Source of the DNA: DATNPX01 sp036702975
Lineage (GTDB): Bacteria; Cyanobacteriota; Vampirovibrionia; Obscuribacterales; Obscuribacteraceae
Length of the DNA stretch: 64,000 nucleotides
Assembly (NCBI GenBank): GCA_036702975.1
Contig: DATNPX010000015.1
Location: 122,781-186,780 of the forward strand
Direction of reading: 5' to 3'
Shown: positions 53,357-62,464 of the stretch, one piece after another
How positions within the stretch are numbered: the first letter of the stretch is position 1
Layout: every line of letters begins with the position of its first letter
The notes under the pieces: generated by a model
Seen by the model: the letters and a program-made list of their open reading frames with translations, nothing else
Databases searched by the model: none
What the model was told of the DNA's origin: nothing
Made by a program: the position numbers and the translations under genes

Positions 53357-54295
53357 ATGGACGAGAAGCGTAGCGCCACAGCGGCGGTGGAGCAGCAACC
53401 TGAATCCAGGCAATCTGAATCCATGCATTCTCTACAATCGGTACAACGATTGCCAGAATGGGTGCGGCGTACAGTTTTAAACACTGACGAAAACCGCGCC
53501 GTGCGGGGGATTCTCAAGGAAGAGCGCCTCAACACAATCTGCGAAAGCGGGCGATGCCCAAACAAAGGTGAGTGCTGGGCTCGCGGCACAGCCACTTTCC
53601 TGCTTATGGGAGCACTATGCACTCGCACTTGTAAATTCTGTTCGGTCAACAAAGGTATGCCGCTACCTCTCGAAGATGACGAGCCAATCAGGATCGCTGA
53701 AGCCTGTCGCAAGATGAATCTGCGGCACGTCGTTCTTACATCCGTCAATCGCGATGATCTTCCGGACCAAGGCTCCACACATTTTGCAAAGACTATTAAG
53801 GCTTTGAAAGAAGCCATTCCGAATGTGGCAGTCGAAGTACTGACTCCCGATTTTCAAGGACGCGAAGATTGCATCGCCACTGTTTTAGACGCAGGTCCTG
53901 TGGTCTTCAATCACAACATAGAGACCGTTCCGAGGCTCTATCGCAAAGTACGCCCCGGCTCCAAATACGACCGTTCACTCAAGGTACTGCAAGCGGCAAA
54001 GAGACTAAACAAGGGCGTCCCGACCAAGTCAGGCTTGATGCTCGGCCTAGGCGAAAGCGAAGACGAAGTAAAAGAAGTTTTGCACGACATGCGTGCTCAC
54101 GATGTAGATTTTTTGACTTTGGGACAATACTTGCGTCCTAGTCGAGACCAACTGCCGGTGCAGCGCTACGTAACACCAGAAGAGTTCGACGAATTAGGCA
54201 AATATGCATGGGGACTGGGCTTCAACATGGTGCACTCCGGTCCTCTTGTTCGCAGTTCGTACCATGCAGAAGAGTTAGCAGGGCAGCTGGTCTAG
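53357..54295 (+). CDS. lipA: Lipoyl synthase
   Basis: Radical SAM enzyme inserting two sulfurs into octanoyl-ACP or octanoylated proteins. 312 residues. Auxiliary cluster CESGRCPNKGEC (CX4CX5C) and SAM cluster CTRTCKFC (CX3CX2C) are both intact. Also VLTSVNRDDLPDQGSTHFA and GLMLGLGESEDEV. ATG 53357 follows GAGG at 5-base spacing. No lipB is next to it. The next gene begins immediately after the stop. Confidence 0.97.
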   Translation: MDEKRSATAAVEQQPESRQSESMHSLQSVQRLPEWVRRTVLNTDENRAVRGILKEERLNTICESGRCPNKGECWARGTATFLLMGALCTRTCKFCSVNKGMPLPLEDDEPIRIAEACRKMNLRHVVLTSVNRDDLPDQGSTHFAKTIKALKEAIPNVAVEVLTPDFQGREDCIATVLDAGPVVFNHNIETVPRLYRKVRPGSKYDRSLKVLQAAKRLNKGVPTKSGLMLGLGESEDEVKEVLHDMRAHDVDFLTLGQYLRPSRDQLPVQRYVTPEEFDELGKYAWGLGFNMVHSGPLVRSSYHAEELAGQLV

Positions 54296-54307
54296 TTGGA
54301 GAACACA

Positions 54308-55600
54308 GTGCCAGAGACAGCCGCTCAAGACGAGTCGACCGCCGACAAGATCCAAAAAGCCAAGCAGTTGATTGCTGATGGCATGTACGAAAATGCAGAC
54401 CAAGTGCTGGCGTCACTCTGGCTGAAAAACTCGGAAGACCTTGAAGTAATCGCCACTTATGTTCTGCTCATGAACGAGTGTGGGCGTACAGAACAAGGCA
54501 CCAAACTGAAGCGGCTATTGCAAGTGATGTCCGGTCTCGAGACAGAGGCAGCAGACCGAAGCGATGATGCTGACGACATGAGCGAAGAGAAACGTTTGCC
54601 CTATGCTTTTTTTGAAGCCGCATTTGCTTTGATTGATGTCCGTAAATTTGAACTGGCGGTCATGTTGCTCAAAAAATGCAGTGAGTTGCAACCCGACGAT
54701 CCCACTGTCAACTACGAGTTAGGTTTCGCGCTCATGGCGCTGGGACGCGTAAAAGAAGCGATCAAGCACTTCGAGTATTCGTTCAAAGAGATTCCAGATT
54801 TTGATACCACATTAAATCTTTCAGTCTGCTATGTTTTGATCAGAGACTCAGCAAAAGCGAAGCAATTGACGAGCAAACTTGCCAGCTTGGCAAAAGACTC
54901 CGATGAAATACGTGAAGTCAACCACCGCCAGATGGTATTAAAAAGACTGGAATCACTAGCAAACAAAAAAGCTTTAAGCACACAAGACTGGCTCTACATC
55001 CTATACGGCAGCGCCCTTCTCTCCAACAGAGACAATAAAGGTCAGCGAGAAGAGCCCAAAGGAATTGCCGAGATACTCCTCTGCTTGAAGGGCTTTTTGG
55101 AAGGTTTGAGCCTGGAAGTCGAAACGATCGAGTATTACAACACTCAATCCAGACCGCTGGCGAAAATCTTGAGCGAACTAATGGAACTGCCGATGGACAG
55201 CTACAAAGGACTGAATCGCCCTGAGCAATGCCTGCTTATCATGGATTGGGCAACCGACCTGATCGGTCCGCACGAGGTGTTTATAGAGAACACGGATAAG
55301 CGAATTATTTTCGCTTATGCCTTGACCAAATCAGAGCCACTGCCCTTGGTGCCAGATATCGTCGGCTGCCTGGTGGATGAGCCAGTCATGCCCTGGGATC
55401 AAAAGACCCGCGAAGAGACGCTGCAATCGACTTGCATGAAGATCCTTGACAAAGCACGCGATCTTGAAGCTGACCCTGATATCGTTAAGTCAACAACAGA
55501 TTTGACACTTTATTACGAGCCAAAGCGCCGCGATATAGTTGTGAGAAATCCCAAAATTTTTCCTGAGCGCCCAGAATACAGCGCTGAAATTCAGTCATGA
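54308..55600 (+). CDS. TPR-like protein downstream of lipA
   Basis: About 430 residues. I chose GTG 54308 because GGAG is 6 bases upstream; TTG at 54296 abuts the lipA stop. Residues about 10-200 contain TPR-like helical pairs (AKQLIADGMYENADQVLASL, then VNYELGFALMALGRVKEAIK). The C-terminal half is helical without a known motif. No signal peptide, so it is cytoplasmic. It lies in an operon lipA-TPR-cobS with 4-base overlap to cobS. Confidence 0.75.
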   Translation: MPETAAQDESTADKIQKAKQLIADGMYENADQVLASLWLKNSEDLEVIATYVLLMNECGRTEQGTKLKRLLQVMSGLETEAADRSDDADDMSEEKRLPYAFFEAAFALIDVRKFELAVMLLKKCSELQPDDPTVNYELGFALMALGRVKEAIKHFEYSFKEIPDFDTTLNLSVCYVLIRDSAKAKQLTSKLASLAKDSDEIREVNHRQMVLKRLESLANKKALSTQDWLYILYGSALLSNRDNKGQREEPKGIAEILLCLKGFLEGLSLEVETIEYYNTQSRPLAKILSELMELPMDSYKGLNRPEQCLLIMDWATDLIGPHEVFIENTDKRIIFAYALTKSEPLPLVPDIVGCLVDEPVMPWDQKTREETLQSTCMKILDKARDLEADPDIVKSTTDLTLYYEPKRRDIVVRNPKIFPERPEYSAEIQS

Positions 55601-56364
55601 ATAGAATATTGGCGCGACTAGCCATTGCCGCCTCATACGTAACGTGCCTGCCTGTCGCAAATCTAGATACAAGTACTGAAGATGATCTGAGCGGGCTCTC
55701 GAAATATCTTCCCACCGTGGGAATTCTGATCGGATTCGCTTTATGCATCCTGGAATGGATTCTGTACGGATGCCAGACGAACAGTCTTCTCGCCTCAGGA
55801 CTGATCGTATTCGCCTGGCTGTGGCTTACAGGCGGCTTGCACATGGACGGTTTCATGGATACTGCAGACGGTGTATATTCTCACCGTTCCCGAGAGCGGA
55901 TGCTCGAAATCATGCAAGACAGCCGTGTCGGGAATTTCGCGGTACTTGCATCTATAACGATTCTTGCGCTAAAAATATTCGCGTTAAATGGATTGACATC
56001 CCAGAAAATTATCTTGCCAGTTATATTTGTTGTGCCAGCTTGGGCAAGACTATGTGAAGTCTATGCCATCGGCTCCTTTGAATATGCCAGGGAGATGGGC
56101 AAAGGCAAAATCTGGCACGACACCACGAGTTTTCCTCGTGACTTAGTATTGGCATCAATTCCTGTTGTATTCGCCAGTACGATAGCCGGGTATTTCAATT
56201 GGAAAGCGACTATCGTCGCCACACTGGCAACAGCTGGGGCTGGAGTATTTTGCGCACATTGGTTAAACAATAAAATTTGCGGGCATACCGGTGACACTTA
56301 CGGAGCCGTTATTGAAGCGGCAGAATGCGCAGGCATCGTCTTCACAGCACTATTTGCAGGCTAG
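55597..56364 (+). CDS. cobS: Adenosylcobinamide-GDP ribazoletransferase
   Basis: Membrane enzyme of cobalamin assembly joining adenosylcobinamide-GDP and alpha-ribazole. 255 residues, about six membrane helices. The metal-binding hallmark GGLHMDGFMDTADGVYSHR is complete; further match DSRVGNFAVLA. It overlaps the upstream gene by 4 bases (ATGA). No cobT, cobU or cobC is adjacent, but a histidine phosphatase lies at 59973-60620. Confidence 0.93.
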   Translation: MNRILARLAIAASYVTCLPVANLDTSTEDDLSGLSKYLPTVGILIGFALCILEWILYGCQTNSLLASGLIVFAWLWLTGGLHMDGFMDTADGVYSHRSRERMLEIMQDSRVGNFAVLASITILALKIFALNGLTSQKIILPVIFVVPAWARLCEVYAIGSFEYAREMGKGKIWHDTTSFPRDLVLASIPVVFASTIAGYFNWKATIVATLATAGAGVFCAHWLNNKICGHTGDTYGAVIEAAECAGIVFTALFAG

Positions 56365-56373
56365 GGCGAACAA

Positions 56374-56568
56374 ATGAAGCACATGCGAATTCTTAATCCC
56401 GCCGGGGCAGTTGTCGAAGAGACAAGAATGCCAATAGATCCTGAACTTTTTGATTTTATCAATTTACCCGTTTCCGGTAATTCACGTTTGCCTTCCGGCC
56501 GATTAAGATGTAACCATAGACCGGCTAAGACCCGGTGGCGAATAAAGCTAAAATGGCGAGGACGGTAG
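56374..56568 (+). CDS. Possible small basic protein between cobS and PP2C
   Basis: 64 codons with a basic C-terminus (RCNHRPAKTRWRIKLKWRGR). It fills the otherwise empty gap between cobS and the phosphatase gene and ends one base before the latter begins. The ribosome site is weak (AGGGCG). No family recognised; may be chance. Confidence 0.4.
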   Translation: MKHMRILNPAGAVVEETRMPIDPELFDFINLPVSGNSRLPSGRLRCNHRPAKTRWRIKLKWRGR

Positions 56569-56569
56569 T

Positions 56570-57391
56570 ATGAATACCATTACCTGGCGGGTTGCCGGGC
56601 TCACCGATCGCGGTGTTGTGCGGTCACACAATGAAGACAATTACACTATTAGCAAAGATGAGCGAGTTTTTGTCGTCGCTGATGGCATGGGTGGTACCGA
56701 AAATGGTGCCCTCGCCAGCAAGTTAGCGGTGGAAGAGTTAGACAATTACCACAAGGCAAACAAACTAAACCTCACCGATGCAGCGGCTCTGAAAACGTGG
56801 CTGACCGAATCGATTTTGCGAGCAAATGAAGTTGTTGTGCAAACGCAAGCCGAGACCAAGCAAAAAATGGGAACAACTATTGTTGCTGCAGTGCAAGCAG
56901 ACAACAATATTTTGCACATTGCTCACGTAGGCGACTCTCGCGCATATTTAGTCCGGGATGGTGCAACGGAAGTCTTGACCAGCGATCATTCGGTCGTCAT
57001 GGAAATGGTCAAGATAGGCAGGCTAACCAAAGAACAATCAAAAAAGAGTCCCTTCCGGCACCTGATAACACGTTGCCTCGGGCACGATCCTGAAGTTATC
57101 AGTGACTACCTGGCGCTGGAGGTGAAGCACGGCGACTGGATCATACTTGCCACGGACGGTTTGTCTGCTGTTATAGATGAAGAGCAAATCGCAAGCTTAA
57201 TGGAGTCTCCCAAAGATCCAGAGCAAGCGTGCAAAAAATTGGTTGAAGAGACATTGGCCGGCGGCGCGCCAGACAATGTCACTGTAGTTGCAATTCACTA
57301 TGCAAATAGCGACAACAGCAACAGCAAAAAAGTTGCAGGCGAGGGTTCATTGCAAGCTAAAGAAGACGCCGTCCGCAGCATCCGTAAGTAA
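56570..57391 (+). CDS. PP2C-type Ser/Thr protein phosphatase
   Basis: Metal-dependent phosphatase of the Stp/PrpC group, 273 residues. Motifs: RSHNEDNYTI, FVVADGMGGTENG, THVGDSRAYL-like block (AHVGDSRAYLVRDG), TSDHS, RHLITRCLG, DWIILATDGLSAV, and GGAPDNVTVV. All metal-binding Asp positions are present. ATG 56570 follows GAGGACGG. It reverses Ser/Thr phosphorylation, relevant to FHA-containing proteins such as the giant protein, though no Hanks kinase gene is in this window. Confidence 0.93.
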   Translation: MNTITWRVAGLTDRGVVRSHNEDNYTISKDERVFVVADGMGGTENGALASKLAVEELDNYHKANKLNLTDAAALKTWLTESILRANEVVVQTQAETKQKMGTTIVAAVQADNNILHIAHVGDSRAYLVRDGATEVLTSDHSVVMEMVKIGRLTKEQSKKSPFRHLITRCLGHDPEVISDYLALEVKHGDWIILATDGLSAVIDEEQIASLMESPKDPEQACKKLVEETLAGGAPDNVTVVAIHYANSDNSNSKKVAGEGSLQAKEDAVRSIRK

Positions 57392-57467
57392 ATAGCCTGC
57401 CGAGCAAGCGCCAGTTTGAATGTGCTAGCATCTTAATTGGCACGTGTCTTAGAGGCGCAGAAGAACA

Positions 57468-58091
57468 TTGCCGCAATCTATTTCGGTCGTAATCGTTGAA
57501 GACCACGAAGCTACGCTGAAAGGTCTTAAAGCGGAGCTTTCGGCAGAAGATGATATCGAAGTTTTGGGCATAGCCAACTGCAGCAGCACAGGACTCAAGT
57601 TGGCAGAAGATCTTACCCCAGACGTGATATTGCTTGATCTGCATCTGCCTGATTCAGCCGGTCCAAAGACTTTAACACAAAAGTTTTGCGCAAATCCAAA
57701 AACTTCGGTCATAGTCTTTTCCGGAGACAGCCGCACTGCGATTTTGAACCTCGTTCTAAGTAGCGGCGTCGCAGGCTACTTGTTGAAGTCAGAACCAATC
57801 ACAAGAATCGTTGAATCAATCCGCGAGGTAGCGGCCGGAAAAGCACCAGTGATCTCCAAAGAACTAATGCAGAACGCACGGCCGAAAACAACAAAAACAG
57901 AAGAACATCTTTTGAAAATGCTGGCCAAAGGAATGAAATATCAAGACATTGCAGCAGCACGAGTGGTAGCGCCAGAAACGGTGCGCAAACAAGTTGATGC
58001 GTTGGTCGAAAAGTTGAGACTCAACAGCCGCGAGGAGCTTATCGCCTGGGCGGTTGAAAACGGCTATGGGAATTTAGACCTTGACCAGTGA
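57468..58091 (+). CDS. NarL/FixJ-type response regulator
   Basis: 207 residues, TTG start. Receiver domain 1-120 with acidic pair Glu11/Asp12, phospho-acceptor Asp57 in ILLDLHLPDSAG and Lys in GYLLKSEP. LuxR-type DNA-binding domain at about 145-200 (TEEHLLKMLAKGMKYQDIAA, then APETVRKQVDALVEKLRL). It overlaps the histidine kinase start by 11 bases, so the two form a coupled pair. Confidence 0.9.
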   Translation: MPQSISVVIVEDHEATLKGLKAELSAEDDIEVLGIANCSSTGLKLAEDLTPDVILLDLHLPDSAGPKTLTQKFCANPKTSVIVFSGDSRTAILNLVLSSGVAGYLLKSEPITRIVESIREVAAGKAPVISKELMQNARPKTTKTEEHLLKMLAKGMKYQDIAAARVVAPETVRKQVDALVEKLRLNSREELIAWAVENGYGNLDLDQ

Positions 58092-59307
58092 ACCATCTCG
58101 AAAAAAGTATCTCGACACCCTAAGCATGTCGCAAAGGCGCTTGGGAATAGGCAACGAACAGGTCAAGAATCTGACCGATGCCCAGATGGAGTTGCTTCTG
58201 CGTTTTTACGAGCGCCTGGCGGCCAACTACAATTCAACCGTTATCGATGAGTCACTGAAAGCATCTGTGCGCAAACTCACTTCGGAAGCAGCAGAGATTT
58301 CGCTCACGGCCGAGAAATCCCTGCCGATCCGTATAGTCTTCGCAACTTCATTTTGGGCGATATCAATTCGTTCCTATCCAGCAATTATCGAGTGCTTCAT
58401 TGTTCCGGCGACAGAGCTGCCAACGCTCGCCGAGAGTGAACTGCCGTCGCGAATGAAACTATGCTTAACTCTCTCTGATACCGAATATGGAGGCTGGTGC
58501 CTCAACGGAGCAGTGGTAAATCCGGAGGAGCTCCATATACTTCTGCGTGGTTTGTTGAAGGACGTAATAAATCGTTCGCGAAGCGACTTCGACACGATGC
58601 CTGACCAAATGAGAGTGATGGTGGCCGGACACAGTTTTACAGGCTCCATTCGCTCTTTGCTCGGGGAAAAGCACACTCTGATGCAAAAAATCGTAGACCA
58701 GCAAGAAGTGATTCAAGGTCAGCTAGCAAGAGAGTTGCACGATTCAGTACTTGGTGACGTAATGCTTTTGCAACGTTCATTCTCAAACTCCAAACGGCTA
58801 CCGGATGATGAAGTTGGAAACGTTCTGCGCGATATAGCCTGCCGCCTGCGCGAAATCTGTCAGGAACTGTCGCCTCGAGATATTAACGATTGTGGATTGC
58901 GCCCGGCCCTTGAAGATTTGTGCCAGAATTTCTCTTTGCGTAACGACTGTAGCTGCACGTTTGAATGTCCGGACCAGCTACCACAATTCACCGATGAAAT
59001 CGAGCTTCACATTTACCGGATCGCGCAGGAATCGCTAAACAACGCGGCCAAACACGCTTCCGCTACAAGTGTCGTAGTTCAATTGCAATCGGACGAGCGA
59101 AGCTTCACAATGAGCATCGCAGATGATGGCGTCGGGCTTGATGCGATGCAAGGCACAGAACCCAAATCATCGCGAGACGGCGGCACAGGCACGGGAATCA
59201 TCAGAGAGAGAACAGAATTGATTGGATGTGTAATGCCCGCGCGCGTCTGGCTAGAATCCCCAAAAGGTAAAGGCACCAAACTTACGCTCGAGCTTCTGTT
59301 GTCGTAA
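58081..59307 (+). CDS. NarX/DesK-type sensor histidine kinase, no membrane segment
   Basis: 408 residues from TTG 58081; ATG 58126 is an alternative. The N-terminal 200 residues are a soluble sensor-like region with no known domain. HisKA_3 phospho-acceptor His220 is in LARELHDSVLGDVML. HATPase: AQESLNNAAKHASATSVVV, IADDGVGLDAM and GGTGTGIIRERTELIG. No membrane helix is seen, so it senses a cytoplasmic signal or partner. Partner of the overlapping response regulator. Confidence 0.9.
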   Translation: MTSEPSRKKYLDTLSMSQRRLGIGNEQVKNLTDAQMELLLRFYERLAANYNSTVIDESLKASVRKLTSEAAEISLTAEKSLPIRIVFATSFWAISIRSYPAIIECFIVPATELPTLAESELPSRMKLCLTLSDTEYGGWCLNGAVVNPEELHILLRGLLKDVINRSRSDFDTMPDQMRVMVAGHSFTGSIRSLLGEKHTLMQKIVDQQEVIQGQLARELHDSVLGDVMLLQRSFSNSKRLPDDEVGNVLRDIACRLREICQELSPRDINDCGLRPALEDLCQNFSLRNDCSCTFECPDQLPQFTDEIELHIYRIAQESLNNAAKHASATSVVVQLQSDERSFTMSIADDGVGLDAMQGTEPKSSRDGGTGTGIIRERTELIGCVMPARVWLESPKGKGTKLTLELLLS

Positions 59308-59408
59308 CAGCTGTGAAATGCCATCATGTATGCTCGACCGGGTCCGCATAAAGAATATGCGCTCGGCAAGCCAGCGCTGGTTTTAACGGTCAGCAGCAAA
59401 GGAATAGA

Positions 59409-59984
59409 TTGAGGAGTAGTCGCAAAACAATAGTTGACACTAAACGGCTCAGGCTCTTTTTGCTCAGCCGCACTTTGGTTTCGCTTTTTTGCTTGATTCC
59501 TGCAGCTCAACCGTTTGCCTTTGCCCAATCAAAGCAAGTCGATACTTCAAACCACGTGCCCAGGTTCAGCTCCGATTCAACCAATGGCACAAACTCGTCA
59601 TTTTCCGGCACCACATACGCACCGCCCTCAAGAACGCAACCGCGCGCTGACAAAGATACTGTCATCCCTGCAAACAAGACAACAGCCAAATACAACAGCA
59701 CAAACCCAACCAAGAAAGAGCAAAGTTTCACCACTTTAGGCGTGCACAAAACATTTCAGAGTGACGGGCACGGAAACGGAGCGAACATGCAATTTATGAA
59801 CGGCTCCTCTGCCGGTCTTCAATTTCAAAATGGATTCTCGGCCGGCTCGGAATTTTCAAACACCGCGAAAGCTCCGACCAGCCGGTTAAATTCACCGGTC
59901 GAATATAGCCGTGGAGCAGACGGAACCTATCGTCCCAAAACTGACAGTGGTTTCGCTCTCCCTGGACAAAAGTCACCTCGCTAA
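59409..59984 (+). CDS. Exported low-complexity hypothetical protein
   Basis: 191 residues, TTG start with AGGA 5 bases upstream. Signal peptide (LFLLSRTLVSLFCLIPAAQP to AFA). The mature part is Ser/Thr/Asn-rich and disordered, with an imperfect repeat (MQFMNGSSAGLQFQNGFSAG). It overlaps the convergent phosphatase gene by 12 bases. Probably envelope-associated; no family recognised. Confidence 0.6.
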   Translation: MRSSRKTIVDTKRLRLFLLSRTLVSLFCLIPAAQPFAFAQSKQVDTSNHVPRFSSDSTNGTNSSFSGTTYAPPSRTQPRADKDTVIPANKTTAKYNSTNPTKKEQSFTTLGVHKTFQSDGHGNGANMQFMNGSSAGLQFQNGFSAGSEFSNTAKAPTSRLNSPVEYSRGADGTYRPKTDSGFALPGQKSPR

Positions 59985-60620
59985 AACTTTTGCCGGTGAC
60001 TCATTCCAGAAATCGAGCTTGAAATTGCCAGTTTCATCCATGGTAATTTGGCAAGCGTTTCCCGGTGCCACTTTCAGGTTTTTGTTAGCAGCCATCTCAT
60101 CGAAAAGCTGCGGAATAAACTTAAGGAAATAGCGCAAGCGACCGTTACTGCTGACCGATAGAACTACATCGTCTGGTGCGTGCCGCTTGTGCAGATCCGC
60201 AACATATGAATTCAAATCAGCTATTACAGCCTCCGGAGCCGCTCCCCAATTGCTGTCAGCAGGCCATACGCCATGATCGTTCCACTGCTTAAGGGCCGCC
60301 TCACCAAATTCTGCCACCACTTGCTCGTTTGTCTTTCCACTCCAGCCACCATAATCGAGTTCGTTCAAGCGCTCGTCCATGACTGGAACGCACGGTAGTC
60401 CCAGTTCCTGACACACGATTTCAGCAAACCGGCGTGTACGCAGAAGCGGTCCGCAGTAAACAGCTGCAGGTACAAGTCCGCGCATTTTGCAAAACTGTGA
60501 AAAACGCGAAGCTTGACGCTCACCTTCATCTACTAACGGCATGTCGTTGGCGCTGCCAACAAAGACCGGTATCATCTCTTGAGTGAAAGTGTTGCCATGG
60601 CGTGCAAGCAAAAGTTTCAT
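59973..60620 (-). CDS. Histidine phosphatase family protein with altered second His
   Basis: 215 residues, branch-1 fold: RHG motif LLLARHGNTFTQ, YCGPLLRTRRFAE, acid Glu in RLNELDYGGWSGK. The usual second catalytic His (VSHGG) reads VSSNGRLR here, so it has Ser/Asn. It overlaps kdsB by 4 bases and is co-translated with it, which hints at a sugar-phosphate substrate, possibly in KDO supply. Alternatives: CobC-like, or an inactive or altered enzyme. Confidence 0.8.
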   Translation of the reverse strand: MKLLLARHGNTFTQEMIPVFVGSANDMPLVDEGERQASRFSQFCKMRGLVPAAVYCGPLLRTRRFAEIVCQELGLPCVPVMDERLNELDYGGWSGKTNEQVVAEFGEAALKQWNDHGVWPADSNWGAAPEAVIADLNSYVADLHKRHAPDDVVLSVSSNGRLRYFLKFIPQLFDEMAANKNLKVAPGNACQITMDETGNFKLDFWNESPAKVLAR

Positions 60621-61426
60621 GCGTTGACTCCACTTGAGAGTGAAGTTTCAGAAACAAGCTCACCTTCCCGGTCAATTATCTCTTCGACTCTCTTCAAGTC
60701 TTCAGGACTGTCCACCGACCAATGTGTTCGGCTGTGATAGTCCACGACCACTATCTTGATCGGGATACCGTTTTCTAGAGCTCTCAGCTGTTCCAGTCCT
60801 TCGAGTTGTTCGAGCTCACTCTGCGGCAACGCAAGGTACCGCTTAAGGGTTTCATACCGATACGCATAGAGCCCTACGTGTCTGTACAGAGGCGCATTTT
60901 CTATCTTCGTCCTGATAAACGGTATTGGAGACTTCGAGAAGTACAAGGCGTTTTTGTCTTTATCGAAAACGACTAAGGTACCGCCAACGATACCAGCTGA
61001 TTTTTGCTTACGAATATCATCAAATTTTTCGAAAGTCAACTTTGTCGCAGGCGTCGCCATCTGTACGGTGCTATCGGCGCGCATGGCAGCGAGTAGATCA
61101 CTCAATACCCAGGGTGGAGTCAGTACCGCATCGCCTTGAAAGTTCAGAACTATGTGCGGCTGAATGCCCTGAACTTGCAAACTTTCAAAGACTCTCTCTG
61201 TTCCGTTTGCGCATTCCGGTCTCGTACGTATCACCTTAGCACCAAACTCTGCAGCAGCGGTCTCGATACGATCATCATCAGTTGTAATGAAAACCTCGTC
61301 GGCACCTGCACTTTTTGCAATCGTCCAGGTGCGCTCGAGCATCGACTTGCCTCGTATATTTGCCAGCGGTTTGCCTGGAAATCTGGAGGAGCCGTAACGC
61401 GCAGGGATGACGATTGCCGAATTCAT
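60617..61426 (-). CDS. kdsB: 3-deoxy-manno-octulosonate cytidylyltransferase
   Basis: Activates KDO as CMP-KDO for LPS core assembly. 269 residues. Family blocks: VIPARYGSSRFPGKPLANI, GKSMLERTW, VFITTDDDRI, NGTERVFES, NFQGDAVLTPPWVL, RHVGLYAYRYETLKRYL, EQLRALENGIPI and HWSVDSPEDLKRVE. ATG 61426 has GAGG 10 bases upstream. It implies a KDO-containing LPS and so an outer membrane. The other kds/waa genes are not in the window. Confidence 0.95.
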   Translation of the reverse strand: MNSAIVIPARYGSSRFPGKPLANIRGKSMLERTWTIAKSAGADEVFITTDDDRIETAAAEFGAKVIRTRPECANGTERVFESLQVQGIQPHIVLNFQGDAVLTPPWVLSDLLAAMRADSTVQMATPATKLTFEKFDDIRKQKSAGIVGGTLVVFDKDKNALYFSKSPIPFIRTKIENAPLYRHVGLYAYRYETLKRYLALPQSELEQLEGLEQLRALENGIPIKIVVVDYHSRTHWSVDSPEDLKRVEEIIDREGELVSETSLSSGVNA

Positions 61427-61511
61427 TGAAAGAGAGCCTCAAAAGAATGCAGGCACTATAACACGCAAGCCAATGTCACTGTAGAAGGAAAAGGTAGCAG
61501 CAAAGAAAAAC

Positions 61512-62462
61512 TTAAAAGCCGTTCGAGGGCACCTTTGGCTGGCTTTCCTCTTTCTGGGCAGCTGCTGCTGCGGCATCCTCTTTAGCTTTTTCCTCATTCA
61601 CCATTGTTTGCATCTGAAGCATTTTTCGACCGCGGAAACCAGCCACTTCTTCGATATCTCGCTGACCAAGCCGATGGGCTGCGTCGAAAATAGCTTTCTC
61701 ATCGTCGACGTTACGAGCGAAATCTAACGCCCGCTTAAGAAGGTATCTATTTGCTTCGGGATATTTGAAGTCTTCAATACCTGGCAACAGATCCATCAAA
61801 TCTTTGCAGGTCTGGCTATCATCAATAACTTCCCGGCAAATCTTCTTTGCCAGGTCGTCAGCGCCAAGGATTCTGCTTTGCTTCGCCAGCGAAAGGGCCG
61901 CATCGAGCTCATGTGTTTGAGCGAATGCTTTCTCCAAAGCGAGATGCGACACATCATTCATGGCGATCTCTTGCGCCCGGCGTGCGAGGTCCAATAACTC
62001 TTCGGTCGAACTCGCACTGGCCAGAAGCTGCTTGATGGCGTCGCTAGTAATGTCGAATACTTGTACCTGACGCGCTTTCAAGGCACAACGGAAGTAGTCA
62101 TCGCGAGACTTACTCAAAGAGAGCGCCTTTTGCAAACAGGCACGTTTTGCGTCTTGCAACGTAAAACCGACCATATCTGCTGCTGACGCCGCCGCCAAAC
62201 AGGTTGAAACGTCAGGAGCCGATGCGAGCATATTCTGAATAATGTCGCGCGCCTTATTTGGATTACCAGATTTAGCAGCTTTTGCCGCTCTCTGCACCTG
62301 TGCTGCCAGTTCGGGGCTCAATTCTGTGGTATCCACAAGCGGCGACTTCTTTGCTTGCGCCTCTCGGATGGAGGGCAAACCTACACCAGGCAAAAACAAT
62401 GCAGCAAGGAGAACGGCGAGAGTTCCCCTGCCGATACGTTCTTTAATTCCTACAGACACCAT
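61512..62462 (-). CDS. Exported helical-repeat protein
   Basis: 316 residues. Signal peptide (GTLAVLLAALFLPGVGLPSI, cleavage near AQA). The body consists of repeated helix pairs of about 35 residues (LAAQVQRAAKAAKSGNPNKA, then ATLALEKAF-like units), similar to TPR/Sel1-type solenoids but degenerate. C-terminal Glu/Ala tail. It starts 2 bases after the GH38-type gene stop, so it is likely co-transcribed. Confidence 0.65.
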   Translation of the reverse strand: MVSVGIKERIGRGTLAVLLAALFLPGVGLPSIREAQAKKSPLVDTTELSPELAAQVQRAAKAAKSGNPNKARDIIQNMLASAPDVSTCLAAASAADMVGFTLQDAKRACLQKALSLSKSRDDYFRCALKARQVQVFDITSDAIKQLLASASSTEELLDLARRAQEIAMNDVSHLALEKAFAQTHELDAALSLAKQSRILGADDLAKKICREVIDDSQTCKDLMDLLPGIEDFKYPEANRYLLKRALDFARNVDDEKAIFDAAHRLGQRDIEEVAGFRGRKMLQMQTMVNEEKAKEDAAAAAAQKEESQPKVPSNGF

Positions 62463-62464
62463 CG

